Part shown: piece after piece, positions 1 to 5,506 of the stretch | Numbering within the stretch: position 1 is the first letter of the stretch | How the letters are laid out: every line of letters begins with the position of its first letter | Source of the DNA: Planctomycetota bacterium | GTDB taxonomy: Bacteria > Planctomycetota > MHYJ01 > WSZJ01 > JACPWG01 | Assembly (NCBI GenBank): GCA_016220045.1 | Contig: JACRIP010000375.1 | Location: forward strand, 1-7,957 | Direction of reading: 5' to 3' | Length of the DNA: 7,957 bases | Notes under the pieces: model-generated | Told to the model about the DNA's origin: nothing | The model's database searches: none | What the model saw: only the letters and a program-made list of their open reading frames with translations | Translations under genes and position numbers: made by a program

Positions 1-128
1 AGCGCACGCCGCTGGCGCGCGACCTGGACGGCGATGGTGCGCCCGAGGTGATCGTTTCGACCAAGGGCAACCGGGTGTTTTGCCTGATGGGACGGGTCGT
101 ACCGGCGGCGGTGGGGGAGGCGAAGTAG
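1..128 (+). CDS. C-terminal end of an FG-GAP/VCBS-repeat protein (5' partial)
   Basis: This reading frame is open from the left edge (first full codon at base 3) and stops at TAG 126-128, giving about 41 visible residues. The visible part contains DLDGDGAPEVIV followed by a short strand pair ending NRVFCLMGR. The D-x-D-G-D-G loop followed by a hydrophobic strand is the calcium-binding signature of FG-GAP/VCBS beta-propeller blades, which are usually found in secreted or surface proteins. The last blade is followed by a short Ala/Val-rich tail. The rest of the protein, including any signal peptide or catalytic domain, lies outside the window, so no specific function can be given. A GC-rich near-palindrome follows the stop within 50 bp. 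I am fairly sure of the repeat type; the overall role is unknown. Confidence 0.7.
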   Translation, partial: RTPLARDLDGDGAPEVIVSTKGNRVFCLMGRVVPAAVGEAK

Positions 129-154
129 CCGGCCGGCTGACTTCCAGGACCCAC

Positions 155-175
155 GCAGGCCTGCTCCCGGGGAGC
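155..175. terminator. Palindromic GC-rich segment after the FG-GAP gene
   Basis: Two adjacent palindromes lie 26 bp after the stop at 128. One is GCAGGCCTGC at 155-164. The other is GCTCCC/GGGAGC with a single-base centre at 163-175. They could form a short terminator-like hairpin for the upstream plus-strand gene. There is no T-run downstream, so intrinsic termination is not established. Confidence 0.3.
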
Positions 176-187
176 GCTCGGGGTTGA

Positions 188-376
188 TCCGGCCGCGGAT
201 CTCAGAGGGTCCGCGCCACGCCGGCGGCGCTGTGGGTGAAGCTCGACCACGAGGTCGAGCATCTCTACGGGTTGCCCGAGGAGGAGCGCGCGGTCATCGG
301 CAGGTACCCGCATCGGGTGGATCGCGTAGACCTGCTGGATCGGCAGGTGGAGACGCCGGAGGAGGGGGAGGAGTAG
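188..376 (+). pseudogene. Short orphan C-terminal remnant, possibly of a restriction-modification methylase
   Basis: A frame is open from just after the TGA at 185-187 to TAG at 374-376, about 62 codons. It has no ATG and no ribosome binding site. The only conventional in-frame start is GTG at 236, giving 46 residues. The central part reads LDHEVEHLYGLPEEERAVI, then an acidic tail ending EEGEE. The D-x-x-V-x-x-LYGL-x-EEE pattern resembles the extreme C-terminus of Eco57I/PglX-type type II methylase-restriction proteins, where a similar helix follows the target-recognition region. That match is from memory and is weak. No upstream methylase sequence precedes it; the bases just before belong to the end of the FG-GAP gene region. 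The best reading is a decayed gene end left by a deletion or insertion. A small hypothetical protein, or chance reading in GC-rich DNA, are alternatives. Confidence 0.3.
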
Positions 377-636
377 GCCGGCGCGGGGAGGGGCGCGCGG
401 GAGGAGTCGGCGTGGCCTTGCGCCGGCCGGTGCGGCGATGGTCATGGAGCGGCCCCGGTTCGCGGGGCGGCCCGAGTCGATGGCGCACGAGGGGAGGCCG
501 GACCGGCTCGGCCGCCCGGACCCCGCGTATCCGCCGCGCCACCACTGGGGCGGGCCCAAGGCCCGCCCCTAGAAGACGTGCAGCGCGACCCTCGCCCCGG
601 GAGCGCGGGTCGCGCACGGTCTACCGAATCCGGCCG
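377..636. other. Gene-free region at a convergent junction
   Basis: This 260-bp stretch is very GC-rich and lies between the plus-strand remnant ending at 376 and the minus-strand nfnB stop at 637. I see no plausible gene, tRNA or promoter. Its one clear structure is the hairpin at 547-569, described separately. Confidence 0.6.
547..569. terminator. 10-bp perfect hairpin downstream of nfnB
   Basis: GGGGCGGGCC at 547-556 pairs perfectly with GGCCCGCCCC at 560-569 around a 3-base loop (CAA). It lies 68 bp beyond the nfnB stop on the minus strand, at a convergent junction, which is a typical place for a terminator. No T-run follows on either strand, so it may work as a 3'-end stabilising or Rho-assisted structure rather than a classical intrinsic terminator. 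Confidence 0.55.
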
Positions 637-2058
637 CTACCACTTCCGCTCCGGATCGCGCAGCCACACGTCGATCGCGCGCGCGGACTTGCGTCCCGCG
701 CCCATCGCCAGGATCACCGTCGCCGCGCCGGTCAGAATGTCGCCGCCGACGAAGACCCCGCGCTTGCCGGTCTTCCCGGTCTCGGGGTCGCCGACGATCG
801 TGCCGTGACGCGTAGTCTCCAGCCCCGGCGTGGTCGCCGGCACCAGCGGATTCGGACTCTGCCCGATCGCCATGATCACCGTGTCCACCGGCAGCACGTG
901 CTCCGACTGCGGCACCGCCACCGGCCGCCGCCGGCCCGAGGCGTCCGGCTCGCCCAACTCCATCCGGATGCACTCGCATCCCGTCACCCAGTTTTCCTTG
1001 TCGCCGAGAATCCGCACCGGTGAGGTCAGCAGCCGCAGGTCGATCCCTTCCTCCTCCGCGTGCTCGATCTCCTCCGCGCGCGCCGGCATCTCCTCGTGCG
1101 AACGCCGATACACCAGGAACACCTTCTCGGCGCCCAGCCGCAGCGCCGTCCGCGCCGCGTCCATCGCCACGTTCCCCGCACCCACCACCGCCACCCGCTT
1201 CCCCAGATGGATCGGCGTGTCGTACTCGGGGAAGCGATAGGCCTTCATCAGGTTCGCGCGCGTCAGGAACTCGTTGGCCGAATAGACGCCGTTCAGGTTT
1301 TCACCTGGGATATTCATGAAGTGCGGCAGCCCGGCGCCGGTGGCCACGAAGACCGCGTCATAGCTGTTCGCGAGCAGCTCGTCGATGGTCTCGGTCTTGC
1401 CGATGACGAAATTGGTGCGCAGCTCCACGCCCATGCGCTGCAGCGCCTGCACCTCGCGCTCGACGATCGCTTTGGGCAGGCGGAATTCCGGGATGCCGTA
1501 GACGAGCACGCCGCCGGCCTTGTGGAGGGCTTCGAAAACCGTGACGCGGTGGCCGAGGCGCACCAGGTCGCCGGCCGCGGTCAGGCCCGCCGGGCCGGAG
1601 CCGACCACCGCGACCTTGAACCCGCTCGCAGGGGGTAGGGGCGGCTCCGGCGGCAGCGCGGCCGGCTCCAGCCAGAGCTGCGTGTCCGCCACGAAACGCT
1701 CCAGCCGCCCGATGCCCACCGGCTCGAACTTCTTGCTCAGCGTGCAGCGCGCCTCGCACTGGTCCTCCTGGGGGCAGACGCGCCCGCAGATGGAGGGCAG
1801 CAGGTTCTTCTCTTTCAAGCGCTGCGCGGCGCCCACGAAGTCGCCGGCCGCGACGCGCGCAATGAAGCCCGGGATGTCCACCTCGACCGGGCAGCCGTCG
1901 ACGCAGGTCGGCCGCTTGCACTGCAGACAGCGCGCGGCCTCCGCCATCGCCGTCTGCTCGGAATACCCGAGCGCGACTTCGGCGAAATTCTTCACGCGCT
2001 CGGCCGGCGTCTGGCAGGGCATCGCATGCTTCTTGGGAATGATCTCTTTTCTAGCCAC
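637..2058 (-). CDS. gltA: NADPH-dependent ferredoxin:NADP+ oxidoreductase large subunit (NfnB/SudA; GltA/glutamate-synthase-small-subunit family)
   Basis: The product is 473 residues, the usual length of the GltA/NfnB family. The N-terminal cluster domain has C44-x2-C47-x4-C52-x3-C56 and a second Cys set C91, C95, C101, C105. Next comes an FAD Rossmann motif (VVGSGPAG, 151-158) with the AGGVLVYGIPEFRLPK signature at 181-196. A second Rossmann motif for NADPH follows (VVGAGNVA, 291-298, then VYRRS 316-320). The family C-terminal FAD contact spans about 436-459 (FVGGDILTGAATV). In Nfn complexes this subunit holds two [4Fe-4S] clusters and the bifurcating FAD, and exchanges electrons between NADPH, ferredoxin and NADH. 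The start is GTG (2058-2056) with AGGAGGT 8 nt upstream. It overlaps the small-subunit stop by 8 bp, so the two are translationally coupled. The family also includes the glutamate synthase small subunit, but no gltB-like large subunit is visible and the SudB/NfnA partner is adjacent, so Nfn is the better call. No membrane segment is seen; the protein should be cytoplasmic. Confidence 0.9.
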   Translation of the reverse strand: MARKEIIPKKHAMPCQTPAERVKNFAEVALGYSEQTAMAEAARCLQCKRPTCVDGCPVEVDIPGFIARVAAGDFVGAAQRLKEKNLLPSICGRVCPQEDQCEARCTLSKKFEPVGIGRLERFVADTQLWLEPAALPPEPPLPPASGFKVAVVGSGPAGLTAAGDLVRLGHRVTVFEALHKAGGVLVYGIPEFRLPKAIVEREVQALQRMGVELRTNFVIGKTETIDELLANSYDAVFVATGAGLPHFMNIPGENLNGVYSANEFLTRANLMKAYRFPEYDTPIHLGKRVAVVGAGNVAMDAARTALRLGAEKVFLVYRRSHEEMPARAEEIEHAEEEGIDLRLLTSPVRILGDKENWVTGCECIRMELGEPDASGRRRPVAVPQSEHVLPVDTVIMAIGQSPNPLVPATTPGLETTRHGTIVGDPETGKTGKRGVFVGGDILTGAATVILAMGAGRKSARAIDVWLRDPERKW

Positions 2059-2914
2059 GGCTGGTGACCTCCTCGCGCGGCTGCGCGGACCGGCATTCGT
2101 CGTAGCGCGTGAGCGCGGTCTTTTCCTGGTTGCGATACATCCGCTGGCGCATCATCAATTCGTCGAAATTCACCTGGTGGGCGTCGAATTCCGGCCCGTC
2201 GACGCAGACGAACTTCGTCTGGCCGCCGACCGTGACGCGGCAGCCGCCGCACATGCCGGTGCCGTCCACCATGACGGAGTTGAGCGAGACTACGGTCTTC
2301 AGGCCATGGGGCTGGGTGGCGGCGGCGACCGCTTTCATCATGATCGCCGGTCCGACGGCGACGACGAGGTCGATCTTGCGCCCTTCGGCGATGAAGCGGC
2401 GCAGCGGGTCGGTGACCAGGCCGCGATCGCCGCGCGAGCCGTCGTCGGTGGTGACGAAGAGCTCATGGCAGGCGCCGCGCATCTCGTCTTCGAGGATGAG
2501 CAGGTCGGCGCGGCGGGCGCCGGTGATGCCGATGACGTGGTTGCCGGCGGCCTTGAGCGCGTGCGCGATCGGCAGGACCGCGGGCACGCCGACGCCGCCG
2601 CCGATGCACACGACGGTACCGAATTTCTCGACATGGCTGGGATTGCCGAGCGGGCCGACGAAATCCAGCAGCGAGTCGCCGGCGCCCAGCGTCCCAAGCT
2701 TGCGCGTGCTCTTGCCGACCTCGAGGAAGACGATCCGGACGGTGCCCTGGGTGGCATCGACCCCAGCGATCGTGAGCGGGATGCGTTCACCGGTCTCGTC
2801 GATGCGGAGCACGATGAACTGTCCGGCTTTCGCCTTCAGCGCGACGGGGCGGGCGTCGATCACGAATTCCTTCACGAGGGGCGCGAGCGTGCGGGCGGCA
2901 AGGATGGGAAACAC
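2051..2914 (-). CDS. nfnA: Ferredoxin:NADP+ oxidoreductase small subunit (NfnA/SudB; sulfide/dihydroorotate dehydrogenase-type electron-transfer subunit)
   Basis: The 287-residue product belongs to the ferredoxin-NADP reductase superfamily. It begins MFPILAARTLAP, matching the usual family start. An FAD-binding beta-barrel occupies about 1-95, with the flavin motif ERIPLTIA at 43-50. A nucleotide-binding domain follows, with the glycine-rich loop IGGGVGVPAVLP at 104-115. A C-terminal [2Fe-2S] region has D217, C222, C225 and C237 (DGTGMCGGCRV... CVDGPEFDAH). In studied Nfn proteins this cluster has three Cys and one Asp ligand, so D217 is the likely fourth ligand here. This subunit normally takes the NAD(H) side of the bifurcation reaction and docks on NfnB, encoded directly downstream with an 8-bp overlap. 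The start is GTG (2914-2912) with GGAGGT only 3 nt upstream, a tight spacing. Sulfide dehydrogenase (SudAB) activity is the main alternative; the same proteins have been assayed for both. Confidence 0.9.
   Translation of the reverse strand: MFPILAARTLAPLVKEFVIDARPVALKAKAGQFIVLRIDETGERIPLTIAGVDATQGTVRIVFLEVGKSTRKLGTLGAGDSLLDFVGPLGNPSHVEKFGTVVCIGGGVGVPAVLPIAHALKAAGNHVIGITGARRADLLILEDEMRGACHELFVTTDDGSRGDRGLVTDPLRRFIAEGRKIDLVVAVGPAIMMKAVAAATQPHGLKTVVSLNSVMVDGTGMCGGCRVTVGGQTKFVCVDGPEFDAHQVNFDELMMRQRMYRNQEKTALTRYDECRSAQPREEVTSRG
2067..2073 (-). promoter_or_regulatory. Ribosome binding site of nfnB
   Basis: The minus strand reads AGGAGGT, with an 8-nt spacer to the GTG at 2058-2056. It lies inside the 3' end of nfnA. 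It fixes the GTG as the start and supports coupled translation of the two subunits. Confidence 0.85.
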
Positions 2915-2917
2915 GGC

Positions 2918-2923
2918 ACCTCC
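2918..2923 (-). promoter_or_regulatory. Ribosome binding site of nfnA (short spacing)
   Basis: The minus strand reads GGAGGT, just 3 nt before the GTG at 2914-2912. The spacing is shorter than usual. The family-conserved N-terminus nevertheless begins exactly at this GTG, and no better start is seen in the first codons, so I keep it. Confidence 0.6.
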
Positions 2924-2934
2924 GGTGGACGGTG

Positions 2935-3001
2935 GGGGTCAGGGAGTAGGGGTCAGGGGTCAGGGGTCAGGGAGAAGGGGACGGGGGACGGGGGACGGGG
3001 G
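2935..3001. repeat. Phased 7-bp G-tract tandem repeat upstream of nfnA
   Basis: On the plus strand this block is built from 7-base units of about GGGGTCA, with variants GGGAGTA and GGGAGAA, passing without loss of phase into units of GGGGGAC. The non-G triplets fall every 7 bases at 2939, 2946, 2953, 2960, 2967, 2974, 2981, 2988 and 2995. It starts 20 bp upstream of the nfnA start. The G-rich strand is the template strand for nfnA, so the transcript carries the C-rich version if transcription starts upstream of it. Several runs of four or more G make G-quadruplex formation plausible. Units of this kind occur between genes in many GC-rich genomes; their role is unknown. Confidence 0.85.
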
Positions 3002-3156
3002 GTGGCATGGTTTGGTGGCAAGCGAACGCCCCGAAGCAAACAGGAAACGGTGTACCGCGCAGCGTGATCAAGCAGACGCCGGAGCCCTCACCGGGAGTTT
3101 CCTGGATCGCCTTCACTGACCACGGTTCACCGTCCACCGGCCACCGGCCGAAGGGG
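3002..3156. other. Spacer between the PII-like gene hairpin and the nfn genes
   Basis: With the G-tract repeat this makes a gap of about 300 bp (2915-3214) between nfnA and the PII-like gene. It holds no plausible gene. I could not find a convincing -35/-10 or -24/-12 promoter for nfnAB on the minus strand, though the gap is large enough for one. The segment CCACCGGCCACCGGCC near 3135-3150 is a short direct repetition. Confidence 0.5.
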
Positions 3157-3188
3157 TGGAGGCGCGGGCCGGTTCGCCCGCGCCTCCA
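3157..3188. terminator. 13-bp perfect hairpin after the PII-like gene
   Basis: TGGAGGCGCGGGC at 3157-3169 pairs perfectly with GCCCGCGCCTCCA at 3176-3188 around a 6-base loop (CGGTTC). It begins 26 bp downstream of the PII-like stop on the minus strand, as expected for a terminator or a 3'-end stabiliser. No T-run follows on the minus strand. It could therefore end the PII transcript, or it could be an attenuating or processing element if PII and nfnAB share a transcript. Confidence 0.6.
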
Positions 3189-3214
3189 TGTGACACTGCG
3201 GCTGATCAGGCCCA

Positions 3215-3541
3215 TTACTTCGCCGCAGCGGCTTCCCGCCGACGGTTGGTAGTGCGGACGGCATGCTCAACGGGTAGGACGAAGAGCATGCCTTCCCCCA
3301 GGTCGCCTGCGGTCGCAAGCCGCTTGAGGGCGGTAATCACTCGCTCTACGATGTCCTCGCGAACAACGATCTCCAGCTTGAGGCGCGGCTCCAGAAGGCG
3401 CGCCTCGCCGATCGTCCGGCTGCGCGTCCCGGCGCCACGGACCTCCATGACGGAGATCCCCTCGACACCTTCACTCGCCAAGTACTTCTGCAGGGGAACC
3501 AGCGTGGACGGCTGGATGAAACCTTCGATCTTCTTGAACAT
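3215..3541 (-). CDS. PII-like signalling protein with a shortened T-loop
   Basis: The 108-residue product aligns along its length with the GlnB/PII fold. The N-terminal strand is MFKKIEGFIQPSTL, the helix and second strand end SVMEVRGAG (30-38), then PRLKLEIVV (52-60), a helix about 61-78, and a C-terminal GDLGEGMLFVLPVEHAVR region (79-96). PII trimers bind ATP/ADP and 2-oxoglutarate at subunit clefts and use the T-loop to control partner enzymes. Compared from memory with E. coli GlnB, the loop between G38 and P52 is about 6 residues shorter and has no tyrosine, so uridylylation at Tyr51 is impossible. GlnB Gln39 aligns with Arg40, Lys90 with Met85 and Arg103 with Thr98; only Arg96 (GlnB Arg101) is kept. 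Ligand use may therefore differ. The start is ATG (3541-3539) with AGGAGG 5 nt upstream. No glnA or amtB is nearby; its neighbours are nfnAB and korAB, suggesting a redox/2-oxoacid role. The fold is confident; ligand and target are not. Confidence 0.85.
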   Translation of the reverse strand: MFKKIEGFIQPSTLVPLQKYLASEGVEGISVMEVRGAGTRSRTIGEARLLEPRLKLEIVVREDIVERVITALKRLATAGDLGEGMLFVLPVEHAVRTTNRRREAAAAK

Positions 3542-3546
3542 CCGTG

Positions 3547-3552
3547 CCTCCT
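3547..3552 (-). promoter_or_regulatory. Ribosome binding site of the PII-like gene
   Basis: The minus strand reads AGGAGG with a 5-nt spacer to the ATG at 3541-3539. The long frame that continues upstream on this strand is therefore not part of the gene. Confidence 0.8.
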
Positions 3553-3941
3553 CGATGGAGCCATCGCACCCCGCGTGCGGTGCGTGACGGCAAGCTGGCA
3601 ATGTTCGGACCTGCCGGGTGCGATGTGGCGTGTATCGCAAGCCGTGTTCCGGATGCCGGTACGCGCGAGCCCAGGGGGCGCTGCCAGCGCACAGCCTCGC
3701 CTGGCCCGGTGCGGGCCCCTTCGCCCGCGTGACCGCCAGCGCGCCACTTCGCGGCGACTTCGGGCGGAGACGCCGATCCGGTTGGCCCTGCGACACCGGC
3801 CAGTCGCCCTGCTTCGCCACGTGTGGGCGATGCGGCTCGGGATCGGCTGGTTTCACCAGAGTCATGCGCGCGGTGAGCCCGCTGGGTCGCGAAGCCGCTA
3901 CTGGATCTAGTGCCTCCAGAATGCGGGGATTCTGACACCCG

Positions 3942-4009
3942 AGTTGGTGCGGATTCCCCAACCCCTGGCAAACGCCCGGGGGTGGATCTTCTGCCATGGC
4001 GCACCAACT
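3942..4009. repeat. 10-bp perfect inverted repeat with a 48-bp spacer
   Basis: AGTTGGTGCG at 3942-3951 is the exact reverse complement of CGCACCAACT at 4000-4009. A nested TGGCA/TGCCA pair (3966-3970 and 3992-3996) could extend the structure, and a CAGAAT/ATTCTG hairpin lies just to the left (3917-3934). It sits 103 bp before the korA start. It could be part of an RNA element on either strand, paired operator half-sites, or the trace of a small mobile repeat. Confidence 0.55.
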
Positions 4010-4099
4010 GGCGTCGCGCCGGGCGCGGCGCAGGGGAGCGCGCGCGCTGGCCTCCGGCATGGGACGTGCGAGGTCGAGCGCATCCCCGATTCCCCGACG

Positions 4100-4105
4100 A
4101 GAGGA
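4100..4105 (+). promoter_or_regulatory. Ribosome binding site of korA
   Basis: AGAGGA, 6 nt before the ATG at 4112, is a moderate Shine-Dalgarno match. It supports this start over in-frame upstream codons such as GTT-adjacent 3944, because the sequence upstream of 4112 encodes nothing like a ferredoxin N-terminus. Confidence 0.6.
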
Positions 4106-4111
4106 CGACGC

Positions 4112-5485
4112 ATGCGCGGAAAGCGACGCCTGGCGGTTCTCGACGCACGCTGCAAAGGTTGCGGCATCTGCGTTCCGGTGTGCAAGACTTCGGCGCTCAC
4201 CCTCGAGGGGCCGAAGATCCGGCTTGACGAAGAGAAGTGCAACGCCTGCGGCCTGTGTACCTTCTCCTGCCCCGACTTCGCGCTCACCATTCACGGCGCG
4301 GAGGGGAAAGCGCGGTCCGAGCGCCTGCCGGCCGCGCTGCCGCCGCGCGGGGCCATTCCCCAACCCGCCCCCGGCCTGCACTTCATGCAAGGCGCCACGG
4401 CCTGCTCCGAAGGCGCGCTCGCCGCCGGCTGCCGCTTCTACGCAGGATACCCGATCACGCCCTCGACCGAGGTCGCCGAGGAAATGGCGGCGCGCCTGCC
4501 CCAGGTCGGCGGCCGCTTCATCCAGCTCGAGGACGAAATCGCGAGCATGGGCGCGATCGCGGGCGCTTCCCTGTCCGGCGTGAAGTCGATGACCGCGACC
4601 AGCGGACCGGGTTTCTCCCTGATGCAGGAGAATCTCGGCGCCGCCTGCATGCGCGAGATTCCGGTGGTCGTGGTGAACGTGATGCGCGGCGGGCCGTGCA
4701 CCGGCCTGCCGACCCGGCCGGCGCAGGGGGACGTGATGCAGGCGCGCTGGGGCACGCACGGCGACCACCAGATCATCGCCCTCGTGCCCTGGTCGGTGGA
4801 GGAGATGTTCCGCCTCACCGTGCGCGCCTTCAACCTGGCGGAGCGGTATCGCACGCCGGTCCTGCTCCTGCCCGACGAAATCACGGCGCACATGCGCGAG
4901 CGCATCCTGCTGCCCGACTACGCCACGGTCCAGGTCGTGGACCGGCTGGCGCCGACCGTGGCGCCGGAGAAATTCGCGCCTTTCGACGCGGCCTATGCGG
5001 CGGCGCCGCTGCCCGCCTACGGCCGCGGCTATCGCTTCCACGTGACCGGGCTGGCGCATCGCGCGGACGGCTTCCCGACCGGCGAAGCGGCCGCCGCCGC
5101 GGCCCTGCTCGACCGCCTGGAACGCAAGATCCTCGACGCCCGCGCGGACATCGAGGAAGTGGACGAGACCGCGATCGCGGACGCGGAAACGGTCGTCGTG
5201 GCCTACGGGTCCACGGCGCGCTCGGCGCGGCAGGCGGTGATGGCGGCGCGCACGCGCGGACGGCGCGTCGGCCTGTTCCGCCCGGTCACGCTCTGGCCCT
5301 TCCCCACCGACCGCCTGATCGCGCTCGCCGACCGCGGCGTCCGGCAATTCGTCATGGTCGAAGCGAATCGCGGCCAGATCGTGGGCGAAGTCGAGCGCGC
5401 GGTCGGTCGCCGCTCGGTGCGCGCCGTGCTCCAGGCGGACGGAAATCCCATCATGTCGCGGACGATCGAACAGGCCCTGGCCTGA
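4112..5485 (+). CDS. korA: 2-oxoacid (probably 2-oxoglutarate):ferredoxin oxidoreductase, fused ferredoxin (delta) and alpha subunit
   Basis: The 457-residue product starts with a two-cluster ferredoxin domain: C14-x2-C17-x2-C20-x3-C24 and C43-x2-C46-x2-C49-x3-C53, each consistent with one [4Fe-4S]. After a Pro/Ala-rich linker (about 70-88) comes the PYR-type alpha domain, with GYPITPSTE at 112-120, EDEIASMGAI at 140-149, TATSGPGFSLMQEN at 161-174, and VMQARWGTHGDHQIIAL at 208-224. The last two segments are typical of KorA rather than of pyruvate- or isovalerate-specific relatives. A transketolase C-terminal-like domain II covers about 358-450 (VVVAYGSTARSAR, then RPVTLWPFP). With the beta-gamma protein encoded 21 bp downstream it forms a cytoplasmic TPP enzyme that converts a 2-oxoacid and CoA to acyl-CoA and CO2, reducing ferredoxin. 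The fused ferredoxin would pass electrons out from the catalytic site. KorA usually lacks this ferredoxin domain. 2-Oxoglutarate is the likeliest substrate from sequence resemblance, but specificity is not proven. Confidence 0.88.
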   Translation: MRGKRRLAVLDARCKGCGICVPVCKTSALTLEGPKIRLDEEKCNACGLCTFSCPDFALTIHGAEGKARSERLPAALPPRGAIPQPAPGLHFMQGATACSEGALAAGCRFYAGYPITPSTEVAEEMAARLPQVGGRFIQLEDEIASMGAIAGASLSGVKSMTATSGPGFSLMQENLGAACMREIPVVVVNVMRGGPCTGLPTRPAQGDVMQARWGTHGDHQIIALVPWSVEEMFRLTVRAFNLAERYRTPVLLLPDEITAHMRERILLPDYATVQVVDRLAPTVAPEKFAPFDAAYAAAPLPAYGRGYRFHVTGLAHRADGFPTGEAAAAAALLDRLERKILDARADIEEVDETAIADAETVVVAYGSTARSARQAVMAARTRGRRVGLFRPVTLWPFPTDRLIALADRGVRQFVMVEANRGQIVGEVERAVGRRSVRAVLQADGNPIMSRTIEQALA

Positions 5486-5493
5486 TCTTCCTT

Positions 5494-5500
5494 GAGGGAG
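5494..5500 (+). promoter_or_regulatory. Ribosome binding site of korB
   Basis: GAGGGAG is followed by a 6-nt spacer and GTG at 5507. A TTG at 5492 is in frame, but choosing it would place this Shine-Dalgarno inside the gene, so GTG 5507 is preferred. Confidence 0.75.
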
Positions 5501-5506
5501 CCCAGC

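Larger units (their letters stand above)
3542..4111. promoter_or_regulatory. 570-bp divergent intergenic region between the PII-like gene and korA
   Basis: This region separates the minus-strand PII/nfn genes from the plus-strand kor genes, so it should contain both promoters. I found no coding segment and no convincing sigma-70 or sigma-54 promoter by eye. It is rich in small perfect hairpins: CGCACC/GGTGCG (3565-3584), GCGCT/AGCGC (3678-3690), GGCCCG/CGGGCC (3703-3717), CTGGT/ACCAG (3847-3859), CAGAAT/ATTCTG (3917-3934), and a 10-bp inverted repeat at 3942-4009. The length and clustering suggest a regulatory leader or a structured RNA, but no known family is recognised. A TPP riboswitch would make sense beside a TPP enzyme, yet I do not see its CUGAGA and UGCG-type conserved segments. 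Confidence 0.5.

Noticed and set aside
637..2058. Naming the large Nfn subunit as a true glutamate synthase small subunit
   Set aside because: No glutamate synthase large subunit is visible, while the SudB/NfnA partner overlaps it by 8 bp.
2935..3001. CRISPR array
   Set aside because: The units are 7 bp without spacers; this is a simple tandem repeat.
1520..3067. A 515-residue plus-strand frame antisense to nfnA and nfnB
   Set aside because: No recognisable domain, and the opposite strand encodes well-conserved Nfn subunits.
3944..4111. Upstream in-frame extension of korA
   Set aside because: The 56 added residues resemble no ferredoxin N-terminus, overlap the inverted repeat, and have no ribosome binding site as good as the one at 4100-4105.
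3542..4111. TPP riboswitch or other known riboswitch upstream of korA
   Set aside because: The conserved TPP sequence segments are not visible, and no other known class was recognised.
5492..5506. TTG start for korB at 5492
   Set aside because: It would consume the GAGGGAG Shine-Dalgarno that correctly spaces GTG 5507.
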